DNA of 64,000 bases from Sporocytophaga sp. (GCF_017745095.1 NZ_JAGHZZ010000008.1:175830-239829), one strand, 5' to 3'. Counted from the stretch's first letter, positions 27,301 to 35,239 are shown. Notes: a model not told the origin generated them from the sequence alone. Made by a program: numbers and translations.

Positions 27301-27430
27301 TTTTGTCATCTGCAATCCTGCCCTTTAGAACCTCCTGGGCACTAGCAGCAGTGTGAATACTCAAAATTAATAAAGTAATAATTAATGTTTTCCATAGCTT
27401 CTCGTTCGTAAAATCAACCATCATCAACAA
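24395..27430 (-). CDS. SusC/RagA-family TonB-linked transporter (SusC2), with G9 tract
   Basis: A 1011-residue outer membrane transporter. Signal peptide to about 32 (AASAQ), a carboxypeptidase-regulatory-like domain (LKGRIADDKTGEPLVGAVLKIKD), NEVVVVGYGTQKRSDVTGSVATV, a plug domain (PLYVIDGFPVYND; DVLKDASATAIYGSRGANGVV) and a barrel ending QVGLNVTF. It pairs with SusD2 and is a paralogue of SusC1. Codons 337-340 (R-G-G-D) contain a run of nine G on the coding strand (26413-26421), and codons for R-G-G-N contain a G7 run near 26892. The start could also be Met3 or Met4. Confidence 0.96.
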   Translation of the reverse strand: MLMMVDFTNEKLWKTLIITLLILSIHTAASAQEVLKGRIADDKTGEPLVGAVLKIKDTEEGSVTDIDGNYEFITSHPFPFTLVVKFAGYEQKEVEIYEALDEDLSIKLKNSSLLNEVVVVGYGTQKRSDVTGSVATVSEEILKTPVTSVDKLLQGSVAGVQVTQSSGQPGGSVSIRIRGGNSINGGNEPLYVIDGFPVYNDNNDANAGVTAGPSINALASLNPSDIESIDVLKDASATAIYGSRGANGVVIITTKKGKAGQNNISYDSYYGVSQVIKTLDVLTDAKQWAQLRNDARINSGKTPYYTQGQIDSMSGGTDWQKEAFRQAGFQNHQVTFRGGDEKTRFSISGNYYKQNGVLENTDFKRYSGRFNLEHNFSQRFRVAANLTGSQTSAQTVNDQIVRFLLLMPPTVPVKDANGNYTYQSEFETPLGNPIATLKNITNRTNTFRLLGNIYGDYTITKGLTARVSIGTDLINNKQNVYIPSTIYQGANSNSTGTAAIGAKFTNTWLNENTLNYSTNIGKNHKLNAVAGFTQQYYKTESVTGGSQQFVSDALTYNDLSTGAVYTKPTSNTSDWGLQSFLGRVNYSYAQKYYLTITGRADGSSRFGKNNKWGFFPSAALAWNINRESFLASNDYISNLKLRLSGGLTGNQEIGLYQSLSTLSTNTYFFNNQTVIGFSPNRISNPDLSWERTKQFDAGVDIAILNNRVDLTIDAYYKKTSDLLLNVPIPYTTGQSTALQNYGVVSNKGIELALTTQNVKTEKFNWTTSFVYSLNRNKVESLGDGVDYVISGQSIAKVGQPLGSFYGYKSIGIYQTGEATPGNIKYADINGDGQITQDRDRVVIGNAQPKFLAGLTNNFYYKNFDVSIFFYASYGNKVFNQNRQQLEQLTGQQNASTAALDRWTTSNPSTTMPRAFFEDATTVVSDRFVEDASFLRLKNIVIGYTLPAKLTNKAHIGKARFYIAAQNILTLTKYTGYDPEVSKNEQTTLTQGVDYGVYPNSKSYQVGLNVTF

Positions 27431-27483
27431 TTTAAATTAACAAGTCATTAAAGTTCAATAGATTACAACAAAGTAATACTATA

Positions 27484-27516
27484 CAAAGTTAATAGACTTT
27501 CCCACCTTAAAGCAAA
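27484..27516 (-). promoter_or_regulatory. Promoter of the SusC2 operon
   Basis: On the minus strand, TTTG (27516-27513), a 21-nt spacer and TAACTTTG (27491-27484) match the Bacteroidetes consensus exactly. The predicted transcript starts near 27478, giving a leader of about 48 nt before the SusC2 start. Confidence 0.75.
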
Positions 27517-27707
27517 GGCCAGACAACTGTTTCAGGGTTTCATACCACGAAAAAAATCAGGAAAGTGCAATTGAAAAGGATCTAACAAGAAGAAAACACT
27601 TACAATCAAACAGATCAAATTTTGTACTGATATTTGAGAAAATGGATATCATGCCTATAAAAGGTTGAGCATTGCAAGAATAAAAATTTTCTACACAAAA
27701 AAATAAA

Positions 27708-27745
27708 TCCCATCCTGCAAGTGTTATAAAACAAACAAGATGGGA
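27708..27745 (-). terminator. Probable terminator of the SET-domain gene
   Basis: A 7-bp stem (TCCCATC/GATGGGA) with a long loop, followed on the minus strand by TTTATTTTTTTG, lies 27 nt after the stop. The stem is short, so strength is uncertain. Confidence 0.5.
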
Positions 27746-27771
27746 CAGTTTAATATGACAAAGTACAAAGA

Positions 27772-28314
27772 CTAAGAAACTTTGCTCATATTATTTTCTT
27801 TATTTCTTATTTTTTCTTCAATCCAGCTGATATAGTGACCGCGATATATATCTTTCATGAGCCACCAATCCTGCTTGCCAAGCTTACCTCTGCAAAGACT
27901 ACTTCCGCACAGGCACTTTTTAATTCTAGAGCTTTCAAATTCATTCACTATAAACGTAGCATAGTCAATGGTAACCTGCTCTCCTTTTTTGATAAACCTT
28001 CTTGCAGCTACATCATCATCATTGATCATCCATGCGTTAGGATCACAGCTATGATTGATGAAGTAATCCATTTGGGGTGTTACATCTTCATTTTCAAAGG
28101 GACCAACATAAACGAACTCTTCAATCTCTGTAGAATATTTTTCAAAGATAGTTTTATAAGGTTCCGGAAGAGCATCTACCTCTTTTCTTGAAAGCCTCAC
28201 ACAACTGTCATTCCAGTTGCTAAAGACTATTTCTCCAGGCTCAATATCTTCACCTGCAAACACTCCGAAAAAGTCAGCATCCAGCTGCTTCTTCACAAGT
28301 TTTCTGTTGTACAT
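27772..28314 (-). CDS. SET-domain protein (putative lysine methyltransferase)
   Basis: A 180-residue cytoplasmic protein starting MYNRKLVKKQ; the ATG at 28312-28314 fits the domain better than one 84 nt upstream. The SET core is present: GVFAGEDIEPGEIVF near the N-terminus, then YFINHSCDPNAWMI (NHSC, S-adenosylmethionine binding), KKGEQVTIDYATF (catalytic-type Tyr) and a post-SET Cys cluster KCLCGSSLCRG. SET proteins methylate lysines of proteins; the bacterial target is not known. It stands alone between the sulfatase locus and a sugar transporter. Domain call is strong; function is not. Confidence 0.88.
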   Translation of the reverse strand: MYNRKLVKKQLDADFFGVFAGEDIEPGEIVFSNWNDSCVRLSRKEVDALPEPYKTIFEKYSTEIEEFVYVGPFENEDVTPQMDYFINHSCDPNAWMINDDDVAARRFIKKGEQVTIDYATFIVNEFESSRIKKCLCGSSLCRGKLGKQDWWLMKDIYRGHYISWIEEKIRNKENNMSKVS

Positions 28315-28475
28315 AAAATTTATTTTTCCTGGAAATGAATTATAAATCAGACCTAATTTTAAAAAATTAAGACTTTGAGTATTCAACTTTTGACCCATGC
28401 AACGTCGATAAAAAAAAGTTATAAATCATAATAATTAAGATATATATTTTAAAATAAAATAAGCTATAAAAATGT

Positions 28476-29750
28476 TTAAATTTTTTGTGGTTGAAGCTCT
28501 TCTTTTTCTTCTATCCTGTCGAACCTAGACAGTTTTAGCCCATACAGCGCGATGTAGAAGTAGCATACAATCACTATCAGGAACGCAATCTTATAACTTA
28601 CATATGAGAAGTTAATTACATTGAACGGAATGATTGCACCTCCCACAATAGACATAATAAGAACAGATGATCCATCTTCTGAGAATTTTCCAAGCCCATT
28701 TACTCCGAGGGTAAATATAGCAGGAAACAGTATTGAATTAAACAACCCCACTGCAACTATCATCCAGAAAGAGATTGTTCCACCTGTTATTACAGATAAC
28801 ACAACCAACAGAATAGACATTCCGGCACAAATACCAACAGACTTTCTGAGACTACTTTGATGCAACAAAAAGCTACCGACAAAACGGCCAACCATTGCAG
28901 CACCCCAGTAATAGATTACTGTATCTTTTGAAAAATCTGTTAAATAGTTCCCCAATGACACTTCTGCACCAACGTATGCAAATATTGCAAAAGCTCCCAA
29001 TCTAAGCTGAGGAAAGTGCATCACGTGGCGTCTTCTAATCTGCGGCATTTTATTCGCAGGCTCAATACCAGATGTATCAATCTGTGGTATTTTTACAAAA
29101 AACAGATATATCGCATACATAGTCATTGCGATGGCAACAAATAAATATGGATAGTGTACATATGGAGCTTCTATTAAAAACCTATCAGCGCTTGAAATCA
29201 TATTCTTGGATTCAGACGGAAGATCAATCATCATCCATAAAATAGGGGAAGCAAGAAAAGGAGCCAGAAATGCTCCAAGAGAATTAAAGGCCTGCATCAA
29301 TACAAGTCGACTTGCGGCTGTTTTTATATTTGCCTTTAATAGTATGTTCTTCCAGAGTACAATATAGAGATTTGCTCCAACTTGTAAAATCGTGATACCG
29401 GCAGCTTGCATAAATAGGGCAGCAAGAAAACATTCAAAGTTTCTGAAATAAACTGCAAGAAAAAAGGTAAAACATCCAAGGCAGGAAAGCACCCATCCTA
29501 CCATGATTCCTTTTTTATACCCGATTTTTGAGATTAGATTTCCTGCTTGCAATGATACAACCAGATAAGTTGTAAAGAAGGTAAGGTTAATAAGTGTAGA
29601 AAGTGAATAATTTAAATTAAAGATGTAGGCCAAATAATCTTTATAAACAAAGTTAAGATTGGTGATAAAACCCCACATCAGAAAAAGAACACCAAATGAA
29701 ATTAATATTTGCAGGTTCTTACCTTTAAAACTATTACTATTATTTTCCAT
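28476..29750 (-). CDS. FucP-type MFS sugar transporter
   Basis: A 424-residue inner membrane protein with about 12 membrane segments. FGVLFLMWGFITNLNFVYKDYL near the N-terminus and AGITILQVGANLYIVLW...SRLVLMQAFNSLGAFLAPFLA are hallmarks of the fucose/glucose-galactose permease family, which import hexoses with protons. Its start overlaps the end of the GH13 gene by 11 nt, so the two are translationally coupled. The natural reading is import of sugar to be processed with the GH13 enzyme; the sugar itself cannot be named. Confidence 0.9.
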   Translation of the reverse strand: MENNSNSFKGKNLQILISFGVLFLMWGFITNLNFVYKDYLAYIFNLNYSLSTLINLTFFTTYLVVSLQAGNLISKIGYKKGIMVGWVLSCLGCFTFFLAVYFRNFECFLAALFMQAAGITILQVGANLYIVLWKNILLKANIKTAASRLVLMQAFNSLGAFLAPFLASPILWMMIDLPSESKNMISSADRFLIEAPYVHYPYLFVAIAMTMYAIYLFFVKIPQIDTSGIEPANKMPQIRRRHVMHFPQLRLGAFAIFAYVGAEVSLGNYLTDFSKDTVIYYWGAAMVGRFVGSFLLHQSSLRKSVGICAGMSILLVVLSVITGGTISFWMIVAVGLFNSILFPAIFTLGVNGLGKFSEDGSSVLIMSIVGGAIIPFNVINFSYVSYKIAFLIVIVCYFYIALYGLKLSRFDRIEEKEELQPQKI

Positions 29751-31365
29751 TAATTTTTTTTAAGATCAAAATTTCTAATGGCTCCAACTCAACGGTTATG
29801 CCCGAGTCTTTTTCTTCTGTCTTTACTTCGAAAAATCTGTGGTTTGAAGAATTGCTTTTGATATTTTCGAATCCTCCTGCATACCTTTCCTTCCCTTGTC
29901 TTACGAGTCCCTTAATCTTTTTGTTTGAAGAAAAATTACAAATAATCAGCATCAATTCAGACTCATAGGTTCTTGAAAATGCTAATATACTTTTTTTATT
30001 ACCGTATTTTACTTCGTTTGTTAATTCAATAACCTCCAACATTTCAAATCTTCCTCTGCTTAACGCTGTATATTGCTTTCGTATGCTACTAAGCTCCTGA
30101 ATTTTTTTAAAGTAAAAATTGTCCTGTCCAAAAATATCTTCGAATTGATTATCAAGAGAAAACATGGCTTCTCTGACCGCATCATCTGTTTTCCCACGTC
30201 CCGACAAGCCTTGTTCTGTTCCATAATACAAGCATGGAATGCCTGGTAGGCAGAATAAAAATCCTATTCCAAGCTCAAACTGTGCTTCTGAAAGTCCTGT
30301 AGCAAAACGCTTTTTCACTTCCTGCCCCAACTGATCATGATTGTCGAGGAAAGTAACTTTTGGCTTTCCATCGGAAAATTTCTTTCTATAAGTCATCAAC
30401 TTTTGCAACTGATCAGGATATACATTTCCTCTTATCATTTCAGGCAAAATGAAATGAAGAGGAAAATCAATAACAGCGTCTAGTGTCGGAATTTCATTCA
30501 AAAATTCTTCCGCCAAATCATCTCCAGCTGCAACTTCAGCGAAAATAAAAAATTCGTGTTGCCCTGACTGTTCTGTATATTTTTTTATGCTTTGAATGAA
30601 CGAGTTCAAGGCTGGTACTCCAAAATGCTTAGCGGCATCTATGCGGAAGCCATCCACTCCTGTTTCCTTTATCCAGTAGACATAAATTGCTGCCAATAAA
30701 TCCGAAACCTTTCTTGCTTCAGGTGTATCATCATTTCTGAAGCTTTTCAATTCGTATAGATCGCCTTCGAGTGTTTCAGGATATTCATCAAAATTGATGA
30801 TACTACCTCTTTTATTATATAAATTGGGATTTCTTAGTTCTATCGGTACAGGCCATTCCCGAGACTTCCAGTTTCCAAATGTATAGACCTTGCCGTTATC
30901 ATATGGAGTGGAGGTTTCTTTGTATGACCATGTATCTCCGGAGTGATTCACCACCACATCCATCATTACTCTAAGGTCTTTTTTATGGCATTCATTTACC
31001 AGCAACTTCAAATCTTCCAGCGTACCAAACCGAGGATCAACCTTTAAAAAATTCCGGATAGCATAACCATGATATTTGTTATCATTTTCTAGAAATGGGC
31101 TTAACCAGATAGCAGTACACCCCAAAGCCTTTATATAATCAAGTTTGAGTAAGACACCTTTGAGATTGCCGCCACAAAAGGATTTAAGTTTTTCTTCATC
31201 ACCAAAACCTATTCTCGAATTAATTGAAGTTCTCTGGAATCCGTCATGAAAGCGATCCAGCAAGATGAAATAAATAATCTCATTATCCCAGCTCCTGGAA
31301 ATTGCCGAAGGCTTTCCAGGTGAGACTTCAGAGTCTAGCTGTGTTATAGAAATTATCTTTTCCAT
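29740..31365 (-). CDS. Alpha-amylase-family (GH13) glycoside hydrolase
   Basis: A 541-residue GH13 enzyme with no signal peptide, hence cytoplasmic. The four conserved regions are visible: DVVVNHSGD (near 137), GFRIDAAKH with the nucleophile Asp (near 240), FAEVAAGDD with the acid/base Glu (near 276), and FLDNHDQ with the third Asp (near 343). A beta-sandwich C-terminal domain follows (MLIICNFSSNKKIKG). It probably acts on imported or stored alpha-glucans; exact specificity is not clear. Upstream partner of the transporter gene, which it overlaps by 11 nt. Confidence 0.92.
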   Translation of the reverse strand: MEKIISITQLDSEVSPGKPSAISRSWDNEIIYFILLDRFHDGFQRTSINSRIGFGDEEKLKSFCGGNLKGVLLKLDYIKALGCTAIWLSPFLENDNKYHGYAIRNFLKVDPRFGTLEDLKLLVNECHKKDLRVMMDVVVNHSGDTWSYKETSTPYDNGKVYTFGNWKSREWPVPIELRNPNLYNKRGSIINFDEYPETLEGDLYELKSFRNDDTPEARKVSDLLAAIYVYWIKETGVDGFRIDAAKHFGVPALNSFIQSIKKYTEQSGQHEFFIFAEVAAGDDLAEEFLNEIPTLDAVIDFPLHFILPEMIRGNVYPDQLQKLMTYRKKFSDGKPKVTFLDNHDQLGQEVKKRFATGLSEAQFELGIGFLFCLPGIPCLYYGTEQGLSGRGKTDDAVREAMFSLDNQFEDIFGQDNFYFKKIQELSSIRKQYTALSRGRFEMLEVIELTNEVKYGNKKSILAFSRTYESELMLIICNFSSNKKIKGLVRQGKERYAGGFENIKSNSSNHRFFEVKTEEKDSGITVELEPLEILILKKINGK

Positions 31366-31546
31366 TTTACTTCAGGAACATCTCTCTCAGTTCCAAGTAT
31401 TTTGAGCGAAAGTAATATCTATGTTTATATTTTAAAACATGAGGTATCACTTTTTCCTAATTAAAATTTACCAGAAAAAGTTATGGTTATCTTCAAGATT
31501 GAACAAAACTTTATTGAATCACAAGACAATGTTTTAATGCAAAGTC

Positions 31547-31574
31547 AAAAAAAAAGCGGGTTAATTAACCCGCT
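31547..31574 (-). terminator. Terminator hairpin containing the epimerase stop codon
   Basis: The perfect palindrome AGCGGGTTAATTAACCCGCT (31555-31574) is followed on the minus strand by a run of nine or more T. The last two sense codons and the TAA stop of the epimerase form part of the left arm. Confidence 0.88.
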
Positions 31575-32515
31575 GTAACTGACGAAAGTGAATTGAATGC
31601 AAACTTGTCTTTAAATTCGAGTAATTCCTGTTTCAGATCACTTTCCTGTATTTTATAATAAGCATCCAGCTTAGAATCCGGATTTACCTTTAATTCTCTG
31701 AGTGCGAGATGTTGGTTGATAAAAAGAAACTCAAGATCAGGGTATATTTCTTTCAAAATATCAACGAGATCTAATATTTCAACATTCTTATCAGTCAGGT
31801 TATAAATATCAGATGGTACTTTTAATGTTCTTAACTGAATCAATGCATCAACAACCTTTTTCACGTGAATAAATGATCTTGATTGCTTGCCAGATCCGTG
31901 AATCGAAATCCTATTGTTAAAATTGGCATCGAACATAAATCTGTTGATAACAGAATCAAAGCGAATAGCAGGAGTATATCCGTAAACATTTCCACCTCTT
32001 AGGATAACTGTTTCTATTTTTTTACTGAGACGTTGTACATGTTGCTCCGCTCTCAATTTAGAAATACTATAGAAAGTTTTAGGATTGGGCTCAGTACTTT
32101 CCTTTGCCAGATCTTTAGATGAACCATAAACTGAAGTACTGCTCAGATAAATAAATTTAGAAACTCTTTTTGTTTCCTCTACAGCATATACAAGCTCTGC
32201 CGTTCCCCAGTTATTAACCTGTTCAAAAAAGTGAGAATCAATATTAGAAAAAGGAGTGGAAACTCGTGCTGCCAAATGATAAACAACATCAATGTCTTTT
32301 AGAACCTTTTTAATTTTTCTGGTATCAAGAATATCGCCAAACTCAAACTTTACTTTATCTCCTGCAATTCTATTTCTATTGCTGATAAAAAGATTATAAT
32401 TTTCTCTTCCCAGATTGTCATATACGATGACTTTCTCTACATTCTTATCCTGGCTAAGCTGATAAACCAGCTCCGACCCAATGTAGCCGGCCCCACCTGT
32501 TACTAATACGTTCAT
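31565..32515 (-). CDS. NAD-dependent epimerase/dehydratase (extended SDR)
   Basis: A 316-residue cytoplasmic extended short-chain dehydrogenase. The Rossmann motif is GGAGYIGS (7-14); DILDTRKIKKVLKDIDVVYHLAA, LSSTSVYGSS and YSISKLRAEQ (the YxxxK catalytic pair) follow. Such enzymes modify nucleotide sugars. Its ATG overlaps the stop of cysH by 4 nt, an unusual pairing. It is shorter than UDP-sulfoquinovose synthase and lacks that family's N-terminal signature. The stop codon is buried in the terminator hairpin. Confidence 0.9.
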   Translation of the reverse strand: MNVLVTGGAGYIGSELVYQLSQDKNVEKVIVYDNLGRENYNLFISNRNRIAGDKVKFEFGDILDTRKIKKVLKDIDVVYHLAARVSTPFSNIDSHFFEQVNNWGTAELVYAVEETKRVSKFIYLSSTSVYGSSKDLAKESTEPNPKTFYSISKLRAEQHVQRLSKKIETVILRGGNVYGYTPAIRFDSVINRFMFDANFNNRISIHGSGKQSRSFIHVKKVVDALIQLRTLKVPSDIYNLTDKNVEILDLVDILKEIYPDLEFLFINQHLALRELKVNPDSKLDAYYKIQESDLKQELLEFKDKFAFNSLSSVTAG

Positions 32516-33177
32516 TGCTTATTTATTAAATCAGTATTTAAACCACATTCTGTTTTCTTTAGGCCGAACCATCTTCCCTCTCTCGAGTAAGATTCCAGAT
32601 CAAACTTTCTTGTACAAGGCTCACAGCCAATGCTAAGATAGCCTTTTGCCTCAAGAGGATGCCTTGGTAATTTATGTTCTTTAATATACAATTCAATCAT
32701 CTTTGTTGTCCAATCCAGCATTGGATGGAAACGTACTGTATTGTGCGGGGCGCTCTCTTCTACTTTAAAAGCCTTTCTCACAGCACTCTGATCACCGCGT
32801 ACTCCGTTAATCCAGACATCTTTCTCTGCTAAAACTGGCTCCAGCGGCTGCGTTTTATTCAAGAAGCAGCAAAAATCAGGATCTGAGGCAAAAAGTAATC
32901 GGCCATTAGCATCTTTCTGCATATGGCGCGGAGTAAATGCACTTACTTCCTGAATATTCAAATTCATTAATTCCGCCAGCTGGTCTCTGTATTCTATAGT
33001 CTCAGGAAAATGATATCCTGTATTTATAAAATATACAGGTATAGTATTGTCAATTTTGCTGAGGATATGCAAAAGTACAATACTATGAGTCTGAAAAGAA
33101 GAAGTCGTGAACAACTTCAGATCCTTCTGAAGGTATTCGTTTATTTTAATTTTAATTGATTCTATATCCACGGCCAA
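32512..33177 (-). CDS. cysH: Assimilatory APS/PAPS reductase
   Basis: A 221-residue cytoplasmic reductase that turns activated sulfate into sulfite. SSFQTHSIVLLHIL (residues about 26-39) is the nucleotide-binding loop and PVYFINTGYHFPETIEYRDQL the second family motif. Cysteines CC (near 103) and CEPC (near 186) are the four ligands of the [4Fe-4S] cluster found in the APS-reducing type, so APS rather than PAPS is the likely substrate. The usual C-terminal ECGLH appears as ECGLN. It is the first gene of a two-gene unit with the epimerase; cysD/cysN are not in the window. Confidence 0.92.
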   Translation of the reverse strand: MAVDIESIKIKINEYLQKDLKLFTTSSFQTHSIVLLHILSKIDNTIPVYFINTGYHFPETIEYRDQLAELMNLNIQEVSAFTPRHMQKDANGRLLFASDPDFCCFLNKTQPLEPVLAEKDVWINGVRGDQSAVRKAFKVEESAPHNTVRFHPMLDWTTKMIELYIKEHKLPRHPLEAKGYLSIGCEPCTRKFDLESYSREGRWFGLKKTECGLNTDLINKQ

Positions 33178-33442
33178 CCAAATTTTATTCTGTGAATTTA
33201 GGAATTAATGGAAACTAAAAGAATTTTATTGAAGTTTTTTTTATAAAAACCAAAAAAAATTCTTCGCATGAAGCTAATAAAGATTAATTAGAGTATCTTT
33301 ATGAATCCAAAATAATTACAATTATTTGATTCTAATCTAACATTTTGTTAAAGATAGGAACAAAATAACGTTTTTCCTGATTCCGGGATCCTGAGATTTA
33401 AATTGTATTTATATTTTGCGTAAATTCATATAACTGTTAAAC

Positions 33443-33853
33443 ATGAAAACTGCCGTCTACAGAAAAGAACATTTTAATGCCGCTCACCGGCTATTTGTTC
33501 CCGAATGGTCTAATGAAGACAACGACGCTTTATTTGGAAAATGTAATAATCCGAATTTTCATGGGCATAATTATGAGGTAATTCTTAAGGTCACTGGCGA
33601 AACTAATCCTATAACAGGATATGTTATAGACATGAAATTTTTAAGTGATCTGGCGCAAGAGCACATAATTAAAAAATTTGACCATAAAAACCTGAATCTT
33701 GATACTGAGGAATTTAAAAACCTCAATCCAACTGCCGAAAATATTGCGATGGTAATCTGGACAAAACTCAGGGATAAAATAGATAAAAAGTACGATCTTA
33801 AGGTAATTTTATATGAAACAGAAAGGAACTTTGTTGAATACCCAGCTGATTAA
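33443..33853 (+). CDS. queD: 6-pyruvoyl tetrahydropterin synthase/QueD family
   Basis: A 136-residue enzyme of the 6-pyruvoyltetrahydropterin synthase fold that acts on dihydroneopterin triphosphate. The zinc histidines are seen in FNAAHRL and FHGHNYEV, and the catalytic Cys in FGKCNNPNFHGHNY; DMKFLSDL and FDHKNLNLD follow. It overlaps the downstream GTP cyclohydrolase gene by 41 nt, and the pair gives the first two steps toward queuosine or a pterin. I favour QueD, since folE-queD pairing is common. A TATATTTTG sequence upstream resembles a promoter -7 box with one extra base. Confidence 0.9.
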   Translation: MKTAVYRKEHFNAAHRLFVPEWSNEDNDALFGKCNNPNFHGHNYEVILKVTGETNPITGYVIDMKFLSDLAQEHIIKKFDHKNLNLDTEEFKNLNPTAENIAMVIWTKLRDKIDKKYDLKVILYETERNFVEYPAD

Positions 33854-34505
33854 AGACCTGACTATTGAGGAGATTGGAGATGACCATGTACCTGGGTCTT
33901 ATGAAACACCTTTAAGATCAGACGCCTTTGAAATGAGCGATGAAGTTAAAATGCAGCTCATTGAAAATCATTTCAGAGAAATAATGACTATTATGGGTAT
34001 GGACCTTAATGATGATAGTCTAAAAGGTACCCCAAAAAGAGTGGCTAAAATGTTCATTAAAGAAGTATTTAGTGGGCTAAATCCAGAAAACAGACCCAAA
34101 ATAAAGCTCTTTGACAATAAATTTAAGTACAATGAAATGCTCGTAGAAAAGGATATTACCTTTTATTCTTATTGTGAGCATCACTTTGTACCTATTATCG
34201 GAAAAGCTCATGTTGCCTATATCAGTTCAGGCAAGGTTATAGGGCTTTCCAAAATAAACAGAATTGTTCAGTATTATTCCAAAAGGCCACAAGTACAGGA
34301 AAGACTTACAGTTCAAATTGCCAATGATTTGAAAGAAACACTGGAAACTGAAGATATCGCAGTAATCATGGATGCAAGCCACCTGTGTGTTGCCTCCAGA
34401 GGAGTCAGTGATACTAGCAGTAGAACTGTAACAGCCCATTATTCCGGCAAATTTAAGTTGGATGCGGTTAAAGCTGAATTCCTTAATCATACAAAACAAG
34501 CTTAA
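33813..34505 (+). CDS. folE: GTP cyclohydrolase I
   Basis: Converts GTP to dihydroneopterin triphosphate, the entry to folate, pterins and queuosine. The 230-residue protein has the family motifs: KGTPKRVAKMF, FYSYCEHHFVPIIGKAHVAYIS (Zn Cys and His), IGLSKINRIV and HLCVASRGV (second Zn Cys). The ATG at 33813 lies 41 nt inside queD; TTG codons at 33831 and 33834, preceded by AGAAAGGA, are an alternative start that would shrink the overlap. A strong terminator follows. Confidence 0.94.
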   Translation: MKQKGTLLNTQLIKDLTIEEIGDDHVPGSYETPLRSDAFEMSDEVKMQLIENHFREIMTIMGMDLNDDSLKGTPKRVAKMFIKEVFSGLNPENRPKIKLFDNKFKYNEMLVEKDITFYSYCEHHFVPIIGKAHVAYISSGKVIGLSKINRIVQYYSKRPQVQERLTVQIANDLKETLETEDIAVIMDASHLCVASRGVSDTSSRTVTAHYSGKFKLDAVKAEFLNHTKQA

Positions 34506-34513
34506 TCAAGAAA

Positions 34514-34555
34514 TTAATAAAGGAGAAACAAGAAACTTTCTTTCTCCTTTATTAA
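34514..34555 (+). terminator. Terminator of queD-folE
   Basis: A perfect 15-bp inverted repeat (TTAATAAAGGAGAAA, 34514-34528; complement 34541-34555) lies 9 nt after the folE stop. Confidence 0.8.
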
Positions 34556-34722
34556 AATAAAGCTAAGTTCTTCTTATTTCCCCTCCTGCGCTACCTTTTA
34601 CCCCGTTTATTATAGATGTAATTTTTATATCCATTTACATTTATCCTCAATTCGACAAAAATATCTAAAAATTAGATAATCAAGCATTTGCAGAAGTTCT
34701 TCCAATTTTCTTATTTTGGAAT

Positions 34723-35172
34723 ATGAGGTTAGAAGATGAAATAAAACAAAAAGAATTCAGGAATGAATTCCAAAAAACCGCCGTCAATATCATTTTTACC
34801 TTCAATTGGCTTGATGCACGGACAAGAAACTTTATGAAGGATTATGATCTGACTCCACAGCAATTCAATATTCTTCGTATTCTGCGAGGGCAATACCCCA
34901 ATCCATCTACAATAAATTTATTAAAGGAAAGAATGCTCGACAAGATGTCTGATGCTTCACGCTTGGTAGAAAGATTAAGAATAAAAGAGTTGCTTGAACG
35001 AAGCCCATCTGCAGAAGACAGAAGATCTGTGAATATATTAATTTCACAAAAGGGGTTGGATCTACTTGCGGAAATCGATAAAAATTTTCATGAATATGAA
35101 AAGGTCTTCAATTCTATCACAATTGAAGATGCCAAAATTCTTAACCAACTTTTAGATAAACTTAGAGATTAA
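34723..35172 (+). CDS. MarR-family transcriptional regulator
   Basis: A 149-residue winged-helix repressor-type protein. DYDLTPQQFNILRILRGQ begins the DNA-binding domain, LKERMLDKMSDASRLVERLRIKELLERSPSAEDRRSVNILIS covers the recognition helix and wing (the DRR motif is typical), and helices at both ends form the dimer. Target genes are unknown; it is not in an operon and faces a convergent gene. The nearby 217-nt spacer upstream holds nothing else I can name. Confidence 0.92.
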   Translation: MRLEDEIKQKEFRNEFQKTAVNIIFTFNWLDARTRNFMKDYDLTPQQFNILRILRGQYPNPSTINLLKERMLDKMSDASRLVERLRIKELLERSPSAEDRRSVNILISQKGLDLLAEIDKNFHEYEKVFNSITIEDAKILNQLLDKLRD

Positions 35173-35177
35173 AAAAA

Positions 35178-35207
35178 CAGCTTCGCCTTAAAATGAGGGC
35201 GAAGCTG
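35178..35207. terminator. Bidirectional terminator
   Basis: A 10-bp stem (CAGCTTCGCC, 35178-35187; complement 35198-35207) is flanked by A7 on the left and T6 on the right, so it can serve both the MarR gene (+) and the convergent gene at 35240 (-). Confidence 0.88.
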
Positions 35208-35239
35208 CTTTTTTATAATTATAATTCCAGATTTCAAGT

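Larger units (their letters stand above)
27431..27771. other. 341-nt spacer upstream of SusC2
   Basis: No convincing gene. It holds the SusC2 promoter boxes (27484-27516) and, at the far end, a weak terminator of the SET-domain gene (27708-27745). The rest is AT-rich sequence in which I see no further structure. Confidence 0.6.

Noticed and set aside
27835-28191. 118-residue plus-strand frame
   Set aside because: It is antisense to the SET-domain gene, whose motifs are clear.
31565-32515. Epimerase as UDP-sulfoquinovose synthase, given the sulfite-making neighbour
   Set aside because: It is about 80 residues too short and has the GGAGYIGS start of ordinary sugar epimerases.
33411-33421. TATATTTTG as the queD promoter
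   Set aside because: It has one base too many for TAnnTTTG and no -33 box at proper spacing; the same variant precedes the PKD gene, so it is only noted.
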